Shown: positions 1 through 7,307 of the stretch, one piece after another | Layout of the letters: each line of letters opens with the position of its first letter | How positions within the stretch are numbered: the stretch's first letter is position 1 | DNA from: Candidatus Poseidoniales archaeon | GTDB taxonomy: Archaea > Thermoplasmatota > Poseidoniia > Poseidoniales > Thalassarchaeaceae | DNA length: 13,025 bases | Assembly: GCA_028821815.1 (NCBI GenBank) | Contig: JAPKEY010000022.1 | Location: 1 to 13,025, forward strand | Direction: 5' to 3' | Notes under the pieces: generated by a model | What the model was told of the DNA's origin: nothing | Database searches by the model: none | The model's input: only the letters and a program-made list of their open reading frames with translations | Program-made: the position numbers and the translations under genes

Positions 1-634
1 GCTCAGGGACCCTCAGTCCATGCTTGGACATACGCATCATATTTCGATGCTCTTTGCGAACCCAAACGTTGACCAGTTCGTGATGACGGCGGCGCAATCC
101 TCCGAATCTTGGATCCCCCTCAATATACTGCATCAGCCCCTTGAATACAGCATTGCTCGTGTGGAAAATCTTCACTGCAGCAACACCATTCAGAGTTGTT
201 GCGTGGAAAACATGTGCTTCCTTGCCTCGGGCAATTGGCCAATCCAGTGTATCAATGTGGCCTTGTTGCATCAATTTGTACACAGCGAGAAGTGTACGTT
301 GATCGAAAACTTGGTCAAATACTCGACGATCGACCCACTCAAACTTGCCTGTGCCGAGGACGCCTTGCAATTTGTGCTCGATTTTTTTGAACATCACAGC
401 ATATTTTTTCTCATTCATCCAAGACCAAGAATCTTGTTTCTTGTCCATCTCTGAATGAAGATCTAGTTCGGCTTCTTCGGCATTCCATTTCTCTTCAGCT
501 AATGCAATATTTTCTGCTTCGATGGAAAGTTCAACTTCAGTCGGGTCAGCATCTAGGTCTACTTCACTAGACTCGTCCAATTCAGTCCAATCTCGAGAGT
601 CGCCTTCGCGACGAGCCTTACGGCGTCGCGCGAT
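1..634 (-). CDS. rio1: RIO1-family serine protein kinase, partial (C-terminus outside window)
   Basis: Atypical protein kinase/ATPase of the RIO1 family; in archaea and eukaryotes the family acts in late maturation of the small ribosomal subunit. About 211 residues are visible. Numbering from the putative start, a basic stretch (ARRRKARRE) is followed by a Glu/Asp-rich region to about residue 62, then the RIO1 N-terminal helical domain (about 78-132). Next come the nucleotide-binding loop GKEAHVFHA (137-145), the ATP-contacting Lys in AVKIF (K155), and the RIO1 signature YIEGDPRF followed by LRRR (170-183) and RKEHRNMMRM (193-202). The catalytic Asp and metal-binding loop would lie beyond position 1. 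The frame opens right after the aIF1A stop and has no ATG or GTG near the strong Shine-Dalgarno; the codon at the correct spacing is ATC. The first in-frame ATG (446-448) would remove 62 residues and has no Shine-Dalgarno. Identity is secure; the start is not. Confidence 0.9.
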   Translation of the reverse strand, partial: MARRRKARREGDSRDWTELDESSEVDLDADPTEVELSIEAENIALAEEKWNAEEAELDLHSEMDKKQDSWSWMNEKKYAVMFKKIEHKLQGVLGTGKFEWVDRRVFDQVFDQRTLLAVYKLMQQGHIDTLDWPIARGKEAHVFHATTLNGVAAVKIFHTSNAVFKGLMQYIEGDPRFGGLRRRHHELVNVWVRKEHRNMMRMSKHGLRVPE

Positions 635-638
635 TTTT

Positions 639-646
639 TCACCTCC
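639..646 (-). promoter_or_regulatory. Shine-Dalgarno of RIO1 (decides an unusual start)
   Basis: A full GGAGGTGA motif follows the aIF1A stop codon TAA (647-649) directly. Seven bases separate GGAGG from the in-frame codon ATC at 632-634. The GTG contained in the motif itself lies in another frame, which soon stops, and it overlaps the ribosome-binding sequence, so it is not a credible start. Confidence 0.75.
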
Positions 647-1240
647 TTATGCCGGTCCGAACAGGCTGTCGATGTCGTCATCGGTTACGTCATCTAATGG
701 CTCTGGTTCAGCCGCAGGTGCAGCTTCGGGTTCAGCCGCAACGGTTTCTTCTGCATTCTCTTCGGTTTCTTCTGCCTCTTCGACAATCTCTTCTGCTTCT
801 GCCAAGTCGGGTTCGTCTTGAGTATCGCCGCCACCAAATATTCCAGCATCGTCGAGATCCTCCCAAGTATCATTTCCGGTACCGAACACATCAACGATTT
901 CAGGTAGAACACCTTTTCGTGATAGATAGAGTGATTGTGTCTTGGTATATCGCTTCTTAACATCAGCTTTGGCATCTTGAAAATCCCAAGGTTGAACGAC
1001 GATTAGATCGCCCTCTCGCACCCATTGTCGGCGTCGCATCTTTCCAGGGATTCGTGCCAAGCGTGTTTCGCCATCCGCACAGACGACACGGACTCTACGA
1101 CCCCCGAGAATTTGGTCTGCAATGGCAAACATCTCGTTGATTCGTTTTTTGGGAAGTGGGACTCTGATTTTGTCGCTAGAGTCGCCTTCAAGCTGCGCAA
1201 GCAACTCCTGGTCAACTGTTTCCTCTCGACGTCGTCCCAT
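647..1240 (-). CDS. eif1a: Translation initiation factor aIF1A with long acidic C-terminal tail
   Basis: Archaeal counterpart of eIF1A and bacterial IF1; it binds the A site of the small ribosomal subunit during initiation. The 197-residue protein has a basic N-terminus (MGRRREE), then an S1/OB-fold domain at about residues 25-100 with the family signature: VRVVCADGETRLARIPGKM (50-68), WVREGDLIVVQPWD (73-86) and an RYTKTQ segment near 97-102. Archaeal aIF1A is usually near 100-115 residues. Here about 80 more follow, rich in Glu, Asp, Ala and Pro, ending in DDDIDSLFGPA. The ATG at 1238-1240 is chosen because family homology begins there; an upstream in-frame ATG (1364-1366) would overlap the end of nuoN and adds unrelated sequence. 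No Shine-Dalgarno precedes the start, unlike the other starts that can be judged here, which suggests a leaderless mRNA. RIO1 follows immediately, so the two are probably co-transcribed. Confidence 0.95.
   Translation of the reverse strand: MGRRREETVDQELLAQLEGDSSDKIRVPLPKKRINEMFAIADQILGGRRVRVVCADGETRLARIPGKMRRRQWVREGDLIVVQPWDFQDAKADVKKRYTKTQSLYLSRKGVLPEIVDVFGTGNDTWEDLDDAGIFGGGDTQDEPDLAEAEEIVEEAEETEENAEETVAAEPEAAPAAEPEPLDDVTDDDIDSLFGPA
705..775 (-). repeat. Low-complexity degenerate repeats in the aIF1A tail
   Basis: On the plus strand, ggttcagccgca occurs at 705-716 and 729-740 (24-base spacing), and ggtttcttctgc occurs at 743-754 and 764-775 (21-base spacing). Both spacings are multiples of three, so the repeats stay in frame and encode the Ala/Glu/Pro-rich part of the aIF1A tail. 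This looks like expansion of low-complexity coding sequence rather than a mobile or regulatory repeat. Confidence 0.5.
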
Positions 1241-1267
1241 GGTAACAACCCGCCGAATCGACCGCCC

Positions 1268-1275
1268 TACATAAA
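1268..1275 (-). promoter_or_regulatory. Candidate archaeal TATA box for aIF1A-RIO1
   Basis: The minus strand reads TTTATGTA here, one mismatch from the archaeal TATA consensus TTTATATA. It ends 27 bases before the aIF1A ATG, the distance expected if transcription starts at or just before the start codon. It lies in the 76-base spacer between nuoN and aIF1A. I see no convincing purine-rich BRE upstream, so the call rests on the box, its spacing and the lack of a Shine-Dalgarno. Read-through from the nuo operon is also possible, since no clear T-run terminator lies in the spacer. Confidence 0.4.
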
Positions 1276-1316
1276 CACGGAGGCGCCAAAGAAGGGCTGC
1301 GTTACAGGGATTTAGT

Positions 1317-3068
1317 TCAGCCGAACAAAGCCAAGGCCGCATCGTGAGCAGCCGATGCGAGGACATCGGCTAAGATTCCAAATCCAAAGACGATTGCGCC
1401 CATGGTACAGAACATGATGGCAATCCGAATCATTGGTGCACGTGAAAGACGCAAGTTTCGATCGGTTTCATCATAGAACATTACAACACATATTCGCAAA
1501 TAATAGAACAATGAAATTGCACTGTTGATGAAAATCAGAATAGCCAGCCAGAAGACCCAAGACAACGAATCCATGGTCTCTGAGAGACTGGAACCAGCCA
1601 CATCCCCAACCGTACTGGAAATTATGCCACTGACCATCATCAACTTCGATAAGAATCCAGCCAACGGTGGAACACCAGCAAGAGCCAGCATGAAAATCAT
1701 CATCGAGATGGCAATCAATGGATCACGGCGTGCAAGTCCATGATAATGCTCGAGTTCATGGCCCCGACCTTCACACTCTAACAACGCAATGACAAGGAAA
1801 GCCCCGAGTTTGAAAGTGACCAAAACAGCAAGATGGAATATGATGGCGGTAGCAATCAATTCGCTTCCTTCACCGGGACCTAGCGCACCGATGGCTGCGA
1901 TACCTGCGAGGATGTACCCTGCATGTGCGACGCTGGAATAGGCGAGCATTCGCTTCGGATTGCGGCTACCCAATGCTGCGAGATTGCCCCAGGTCATGGT
2001 AATCGCTGCAATCACTCCAATCAGAATGGTCCATTCGCTACCATCATCAGCCAGTGTGATACCGATAAGCACGCGCATTAGAGCAACGAATCCCATCGCT
2101 TTACTCGCAGTTGCTAGAACACCAGCTACTGGTCCACTGGCACCTGAATAGGCATCAGGTGTTGCGAAGTGGAAGGGGACTGCACTGACTTTGAAACCGA
2201 AAGCAACCAACATCATGCCGAGACCGATTGTGGCCATTCCATTCGGACCGTCAGCCCATGATGATCTCAGGCTGGAAATTGAAAGGTCACCATTCCAAAT
2301 GTATAGCATTGAAATTCCATAGAGACCGATAGCGCTGGCAACACTGCCGACGATGAAATATTTCACACCAGCTTCAGGTCCAATTTGAGTTTCCTTATTG
2401 AATGAAACCAAGACATAAGAGGCCATGCTCGCCAATTCCAATCCTACAAAGAGCATGAACAGATTTGCGGAAAGGGCAACAGTCGACATCCCAAGTGCAA
2501 CCATGAGGACAAGCAATGCGAAATCGACTTGACGGCGATTGTTCAGTAGACGATGTAAGCGACGACTCTCAACTACCTCATCGCGTTGTGTCTTGAGCGC
2601 AATGCGATGGTGGGGGGTTGCAGGGAGGCGGTCCCAATTGGCAATGACTGCGAGAAGTAGTGCTGCTGTGAAAATCATCCCCATCAAGCGACTGAAGGCA
2701 TCAATCTGTAGAATCATGGAACCATCTGAACACCATTCTGGACCAGCTCTAGCGACACCATCTCTGATTGCCACACACGATTCAGTGACTCCGATTTCAC
2801 CCATCTGACTCAAGAGAGCAGTGATGAATGATGCGAAAAGTGTGAACGCAGCAATTGCCGATGGAAGGCGAGGATCACTGGTGAATGCAAATCGCTTACC
2901 CCCGATGAAGTAGGGGATACGCCAGGCCTTCCCGGGTACTGGGAGGCGGAAGGTTGCCTTGCCAAGGTTGGGAACAATAATTATCGCGACTATGCCGAGT
3001 AGAAGTATCCACTCTGGAATCAGCGTACTAGCCATATTCACACTACTAAACAGTGCACCTAGATTCAT
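1317..3068 (-). CDS. nuoN: Complex I membrane subunit NuoN (antiporter-like)
   Basis: Antiporter-like proton-pumping subunit of complex I (ND2/NuoN family) and the last gene of the nuo operon. 583 residues, compared with about 485 in E. coli. About 14 hydrophobic segments are visible. Channel residues match the family by motif and spacing: E211 in FVGLELASM, K293 in GFKVSAVPFH, K323 in ASKAMGF and K475 in GVPPLAGFLSK; the RMLAYSSVAHAG segment is at 373-384. Extra length lies in a polar stretch after the first membrane segment (about 36-68), a loop with an ESCVA...EWCSDG segment (about 96-115), and a strongly basic loop at about 147-180. Start ATG (3066-3068) overlaps the nuoM stop as ATGA and has a GGAGGTGA site, so translational coupling is likely. 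Confidence 0.95.
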   Translation of the reverse strand: MNLGALFSSVNMASTLIPEWILLLGIVAIIIVPNLGKATFRLPVPGKAWRIPYFIGGKRFAFTSDPRLPSAIAAFTLFASFITALLSQMGEIGVTESCVAIRDGVARAGPEWCSDGSMILQIDAFSRLMGMIFTAALLLAVIANWDRLPATPHHRIALKTQRDEVVESRRLHRLLNNRRQVDFALLVLMVALGMSTVALSANLFMLFVGLELASMASYVLVSFNKETQIGPEAGVKYFIVGSVASAIGLYGISMLYIWNGDLSISSLRSSWADGPNGMATIGLGMMLVAFGFKVSAVPFHFATPDAYSGASGPVAGVLATASKAMGFVALMRVLIGITLADDGSEWTILIGVIAAITMTWGNLAALGSRNPKRMLAYSSVAHAGYILAGIAAIGALGPGEGSELIATAIIFHLAVLVTFKLGAFLVIALLECEGRGHELEHYHGLARRDPLIAISMMIFMLALAGVPPLAGFLSKLMMVSGIISSTVGDVAGSSLSETMDSLSWVFWLAILIFINSAISLFYYLRICVVMFYDETDRNLRLSRAPMIRIAIMFCTMGAIVFGFGILADVLASAAHDAALALFG

Positions 3069-4684
3069 GGATTCACCTCCGGTGGATAAATGGCATTCTC
3101 AACCAAGAGAGTGGCCCAATCGGACATCATCTCGAACATTCCAAAGAAGTCTGGATAGATACCGTAAATCACAGCGAGAACGCCGAGAATGAGCATCCCG
3201 GTGTTCTCATGCCACGTGATGTCGCGTGGTTCTTCATCGTGCATTGTAGGTGGCAATTGCGCCTCTCCACCTCCTTCGAAGATGGTTCGCTGCATACTCC
3301 ATAGGTAGTAGGTTGCCGTTACAATGAGTGTGACTGCTGGCAAGAGGACCCACCAACCGAAGGCCATGTAGAAGGCGATAAGGATGGCTACTTCGGCGAC
3401 GAAGCCAGCCATCAAAGGCAAACCAAGGCTACCCATCCAACCGACCATCATGTGTGCACTCATCCATGGACTGTGATGTGCTAAGCCGCGCATCGAATCG
3501 ATCTCTAGTGTGTGATAGTGATGCTTGAATGAACCACAAACTGCGAACAGCAGCGGACTGATGATTCCGTGCGCGAACATCATGAAGATGGCGCCCGCAA
3601 TACCAAGAGGTTGTAATGTGGCCACACCGAGGAAAATTAGACCCATATGGCTGACTGAAGAATAAGCGACCATGCGTTTGAGGTTCACCTGTCCAAGGCA
3701 TACCACTGCGCCATAGACTAGGCTGACCATTCCCAAAACGATGAGAAGCGTTTGGAATTCGATGACTTGGTCAGGGAAGAGTGTGACACCGAGTCGGAGG
3801 AATCCATATGCGCCCATCTTCAACATGACACCGGCCAGCAACATTGAGCCTGCTGTCGGGGCCTGTACGTGAGCATCGGGCAACCAAGTGTGTACTGGAA
3901 CACTCGGCATTTTTGTTGCAAATCCAATCAACATCAACAGGAAGACAATACTACGCAAACCCTCTGCTTCGATGAAATTCGTACTCGTATCCATCAGTAC
4001 GAAATCAAATGATTTACCAGTAATATTCCCAACCCAACTCGCATCATTGTTGAAGTACATTACAAGGATACCTGCAAGCATGAATACGCTGGCTGCGAAT
4101 GTGTAGATGAAGAACTTCTGTGCTGCGTATCGGCGATCTTCCCCGCCCCACATCAGAATCAGGAAGAACATTGGAATCAATGTCAATTCCCAAAAGACGT
4201 AGAAGACAAACAAATCAAGGCTGACGAAGACACCAATGAGGGCACCCTCCATCATCAGGATGAGACTGTGGAAATAGGCACCCTTCTTGGCATCCCACTC
4301 GACAACCATAGAAATTGGAATCAGTAGGGTTGTAAGCCAAACCATTGGGAATGAAAGCGCGTCAATACCAACATGCCATGAGACACCGATACTGCTAATC
4401 AGAGTGCATGATCCTGTGCTCACTGCACCGATTTCACAATTCTGATAGAGGTATTCGCCCCAGGCTAATCCAAATTTCTCTTCAAGGCCAATGAATGTGG
4501 CCAAGACAAACATCAGCAAAGCGATTCCAAGGTTGGTGTAGCGAATGGGATTCGCCAGCATCTCACGTCTCTCATCATTACCCAACCAATGAACGAGCAT
4601 GAGCAAGAGAGCTCCGGTAATAGGCAATAGTATGAGAACGGTCAGAGGATTTCCTAGCATGGTAATGTATTCTGTAATTTCCAC
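3065..4684 (-). CDS. nuoM: Complex I membrane subunit NuoM (antiporter-like)
   Basis: Antiporter-like proton-pumping subunit of complex I (ND4/NuoM family). 539 residues, slightly longer than the roughly 509 of E. coli. Diagnostic segments are FYVFWELTLIPMFFLI (161-176) with the key E166, FATKMPSVPVHTWLPDAH (255-272) with K258, GVMLKMGAYGFLR (285-297) with K289, KRMVAYSSVSHMG (336-348), and GLPLMAGFVAEVAIL (421-435) with E431, which is Glu in NuoM where the paralogues carry Lys. Their spacings match E. coli NuoM within two residues. The start is taken as GTG (4682-4684), directly after the nuoL stop and preceded at suitable spacing by a GGGGTGG site inside the nuoL end. An ATG eight codons later (residue 9) is the alternative. 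Its stop overlaps the nuoN start. Confidence 0.95.
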   Translation of the reverse strand: MEITEYITMLGNPLTVLILLPITGALLLMLVHWLGNDERREMLANPIRYTNLGIALLMFVLATFIGLEEKFGLAWGEYLYQNCEIGAVSTGSCTLISSIGVSWHVGIDALSFPMVWLTTLLIPISMVVEWDAKKGAYFHSLILMMEGALIGVFVSLDLFVFYVFWELTLIPMFFLILMWGGEDRRYAAQKFFIYTFAASVFMLAGILVMYFNNDASWVGNITGKSFDFVLMDTSTNFIEAEGLRSIVFLLMLIGFATKMPSVPVHTWLPDAHVQAPTAGSMLLAGVMLKMGAYGFLRLGVTLFPDQVIEFQTLLIVLGMVSLVYGAVVCLGQVNLKRMVAYSSVSHMGLIFLGVATLQPLGIAGAIFMMFAHGIISPLLFAVCGSFKHHYHTLEIDSMRGLAHHSPWMSAHMMVGWMGSLGLPLMAGFVAEVAILIAFYMAFGWWVLLPAVTLIVTATYYLWSMQRTIFEGGGEAQLPPTMHDEEPRDITWHENTGMLILGVLAVIYGIYPDFFGMFEMMSDWATLLVENAIYPPEVNP

Positions 4685-6991
4685 TCAGGCCACCCCCCAT
4701 AGAATACCAACAATAACCAGCATGCCCACTGTTGCCATGAGCAGGTAGTCACTAGCCCGACCTGTTGTGAATTGACGCAACCATGTACTGGTCGATTGAC
4801 TGCCTGATTCGATGCCTTTGATGGCACCATCAACCCAATTCTTGTCAATCCAAGCGCAGATTGTCGCCAAAGGCATGATTGTTCTGGAAATCACCCATTC
4901 GTAGGCGTCATCGATGTAGAGGCGGTTGTGCAAAGCGGTGGCAAATCCTCCAGTTGCGAGATCTCCGACATCAGTGTGTCCAACACTACCAGAATAACTG
5001 ATGAGCCAATTTGTGAGTGGGGTGGCCTCTTCTCCGTCGGCTAGTCGGCCACCGTGCATACGAGCAGCAATAAACGGACCCAATCCTGCCGATAGCAAAA
5101 TGGCGGTCCAACCAACAATCTTCAACAAATTCTCTTCAGGTAAGAAAGCATGTTCCAATTCGTGAAGGATAGCATCAATGGGATGAGCGAGCAACTCACC
5201 AAACGGTTCGTAGTGATAGGGTTCAGCCAACCAATGCACAAAATTACCACAGGCAAGAATAAATCCGCTGAAGGCGGTGACAATCGATAGGACAACGAGT
5301 GGTGTTTTGATCCACTGTGTGTCTTCATGGACATGCTCAACAACATCACTCTTCGGCTTTCCTGCAAACGTCATGAACCACATTCGCGACATGTAGAAAC
5401 CAGTCATGCCGGCGGTGGCGAGAACAAGGATGGCTGGGAAGAGAATCATCTCACCGCCGTGTGCATAGACATTCCATGCCTGTCCTACAATGCCTTCCTT
5501 AGACCAGAATCCACCGATTAGGGGGATGCCAATGATTGACATTGAGCCGAGCATCATGGCGATACTGGTAACTGGCATCTTGCTAGCCAATCCGCCCATG
5601 TTGCGCATGTCTTGTGGGTCGAAATCGTGGTGATCCCCATCATCATGCCCATGTGCATGATCATGTGCGTGGTGCATCTCATGAATGACCGAACCCGAAG
5701 CCATGAACAGCATACCTTTGGCCATGGCGTGATTGAATAGATGGAAGAGGGATGCACCAAAGGCAACCGTTGCTAGGTGATGATAACCTTCATTTGCAAA
5801 CCAACAAGCGGCACCTAATCCTGTGAAGATGTAGGCTAGTTGACTCATTGTCGAATAAGCCAAAACTCGTTTGATATCGTTGGCTACAAATGCGATAAAT
5901 GCAGCCATGCAGGCGGTGATTCCACCAATCCAGGCGATGAGCATCGCGAGATCAGAGAGGTCGCCCTCAAAGTGAGGTTCGCTGAATAATGGGAACATAC
6001 GCGCAACCAGATAGAGGCCTGCATTGACCATTGTCGCTGCATGAATCAGAGCTGAGACAGGGGTGGGGCCTTCCATCGCATCGGGTAGCCAAACGTGAAG
6101 TGGGAACTGGGCAGATTTACCCACACAACCGATGAACATGAAGAATAGTGGCCACTGAAGATCGACGCCATGTACAGCACCACCCAATGTGGGGTCACCA
6201 AAAATGACAGCGAACTCAAGGCTGTGATACAAATCATACAGCATGAACAAGCCGACCATGAGGAATACATCACCCACACGCGTAGTGAGGAAGGCCTTCT
6301 TCGCAGCGGCTGCTGCACTGGGTTTTTCCCAATAAAATCCAATCAGTAAATAGGAACACAATCCCATAATTTCCCAGAAAATAAACAACCACAGGAAACT
6401 GTCCGCCAGTACCATGCCGAACATACCCATACTGAATAGAACGAACTCGGCGAAGAAGCGGTGGTTTCGGTCCTCGTTAATGGGGTCAGTGTTCATGTAA
6501 CCAATGGCAAACCAGCAGATGAGGAAGCAAAGGAATGCTGCAACAAATAGAACCACAAGTGAAACGCTGTCGATCCATAATCCAAAACTCAATGTCGAAG
6601 TCCCGAGAAGTGTAGCACCGTCAAAAATTTCAAACTGAATCCAATCAAATATCACACCTTGAGATAATACTCCAGCATCATCTTCAAATTGCGATAATTT
6701 TTCATTACCCATGTAGAACTCAATGATGAGCCAAACGGTGAGTGATAACGTAATGGCCAGTCCCGCCAAAGCCACTATCCCGCCTTCTTTCAGTTGGTTC
6801 TTCCACCAATCTTCACCTTTGGATAATTGACCCAAAATCAGAATCGCAGGGAATATCACAAGTGGTACAGCTACAATGAGGAATGCACTCTCCATCGCAT
6901 CAAATTCCAGTAAATGTCGAATAACAGGGAAGAATATCATCAAGCCGACAGGCAAGAGAAGATTCCATTCTGATTTGCTATGTTCACCCAT
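4685..6991 (-). CDS. nuoL: Complex I membrane subunit NuoL with His-rich loop
   Basis: Distal antiporter-like proton-pumping subunit of complex I (ND5/NuoL family), including the long C-terminal extension expected to contain the lateral helix. 768 residues, compared with about 613 in E. coli. Motifs in order: FWEIMGLCSYLLIGFYW (205-221) with E207; GKSAQFPLHVWLPDAMEG (291-308) with K292; PVSALIHAATMV (311-322) with H317; NDIKRVLAYSTMSQL (371-385); HAMAKG (421-426), the His-x3-Lys pair on the broken helix; and GGFWSKEGI (493-501) with K498. E207 to K292 and E207 to H317 match E. coli spacing exactly. Residues 437-458 form an unusual His/Asp-rich loop before QDMRNMGGL. ATG at 6989-6991 is chosen because GGAGG lies 8 bases upstream; the GTG at 6998-7000 overlaps that site. 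Confidence 0.95.
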   Translation of the reverse strand: MGEHSKSEWNLLLPVGLMIFFPVIRHLLEFDAMESAFLIVAVPLVIFPAILILGQLSKGEDWWKNQLKEGGIVALAGLAITLSLTVWLIIEFYMGNEKLSQFEDDAGVLSQGVIFDWIQFEIFDGATLLGTSTLSFGLWIDSVSLVVLFVAAFLCFLICWFAIGYMNTDPINEDRNHRFFAEFVLFSMGMFGMVLADSFLWLFIFWEIMGLCSYLLIGFYWEKPSAAAAAKKAFLTTRVGDVFLMVGLFMLYDLYHSLEFAVIFGDPTLGGAVHGVDLQWPLFFMFIGCVGKSAQFPLHVWLPDAMEGPTPVSALIHAATMVNAGLYLVARMFPLFSEPHFEGDLSDLAMLIAWIGGITACMAAFIAFVANDIKRVLAYSTMSQLAYIFTGLGAACWFANEGYHHLATVAFGASLFHLFNHAMAKGMLFMASGSVIHEMHHAHDHAHGHDDGDHHDFDPQDMRNMGGLASKMPVTSIAMMLGSMSIIGIPLIGGFWSKEGIVGQAWNVYAHGGEMILFPAILVLATAGMTGFYMSRMWFMTFAGKPKSDVVEHVHEDTQWIKTPLVVLSIVTAFSGFILACGNFVHWLAEPYHYEPFGELLAHPIDAILHELEHAFLPEENLLKIVGWTAILLSAGLGPFIAARMHGGRLADGEEATPLTNWLISYSGSVGHTDVGDLATGGFATALHNRLYIDDAYEWVISRTIMPLATICAWIDKNWVDGAIKGIESGSQSTSTWLRQFTTGRASDYLLMATVGMLVIVGILWGVA
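5618..5683 (-). other. His/Asp-rich loop inside NuoL (possible metal-binding segment)
   Basis: These 22 codons (NuoL residues 437-458) encode nine His and six Asp, with alternating HAHDHAHGH, a DDGD turn and a final HHDFD. The segment sits just after the membrane helix with the conserved His-x3-Lys pair and before the family motif QDMRNMGGL, where most NuoL proteins have only a few residues. Transition-metal binding is an inference from composition only. Confidence 0.6.
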
Positions 6992-7004
6992 ACATCTCAC
7001 CTCC

Positions 7005-7307
7005 TCAATGCTTTAGCAGCGTAACCTCATCCAATGAAATCGTGCCACGTTGGCTGTACAAGGCCAAGAATATGGCCAATCCAACAGCCACTTCAGCAGC
7101 TGCAATTGCAATTGCAATTGAAGTGTAAACCCAGCCATCAATATTTTCCCAGTGAGCCGCCCCTGCAACAAAGTTGAGGTTGACTGCATTGAGCATGATT
7201 TCGATACACATCAGGACGATGATGGCATTCTTGCGCGTGAATACACCAACCAATCCAATGCAGAATAGGAAGGCGCCCAAACCGGCAATCCAACTGGGCT
7301 CAATCAT
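7005..7307 (-). CDS. nuoK: Complex I membrane subunit NuoK
   Basis: Small three-helix membrane subunit of complex I (ND4L/NuoK family) that forms part of the proton path between the quinone site and the antiporter-like subunits. 100 residues, the usual family length. The two key membrane glutamates are at the same numbers as in E. coli: E36 in VLMCIEIMLNAVNL and E72 in IAAAEVAVGLAIFL. The C-terminus ends in a polar DEVTLLKH segment. The ATG start (7305-7307) overlaps the nuoJ2 stop as ATGA, and an upstream AGGTGAAGAGG purine-rich stretch can serve as ribosome binding site. A GGAGGTGA site right after its stop serves nuoL. Confidence 0.97.
   Translation of the reverse strand: MIEPSWIAGLGAFLFCIGLVGVFTRKNAIIVLMCIEIMLNAVNLNFVAGAAHWENIDGWVYTSIAIAIAAAEVAVGLAIFLALYSQRGTISLDEVTLLKH
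7101..7120 (-). repeat. Tandem hexamer (TGCAAT)x3 within nuoK
   Basis: Three perfect copies of TGCAAT on the plus strand, plus two further bases of the pattern. On the coding strand they encode alternating Ile-Ala in the nuoK membrane helix that leads to E72. Unit length is six, so gain or loss of a unit would keep the frame and only lengthen or shorten the helix. Confidence 0.6.

Noticed and set aside
20..454. Plus-strand open frame of about 144 codons near the left edge
   Set aside because: It is antisense to the RIO1 kinase, whose minus-strand reading shows clear family motifs. The plus-strand product has no recognisable features.
522..821. Plus-strand Ser-rich open frame
   Set aside because: It is the complement of the RIO1 N-terminus and the Glu/Ala-rich aIF1A tail. 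GAA and GCA codons read backwards give Ser/Ala-rich nonsense, so composition alone explains it.
1241..1366. Longer aIF1A starting at the ATG 1364-1366
   Set aside because: This would overlap the nuoN coding end by about 50 bases and add 42 residues without family resemblance. Homology begins at the ATG 1238-1240, which fits the TATA-like box spacing.
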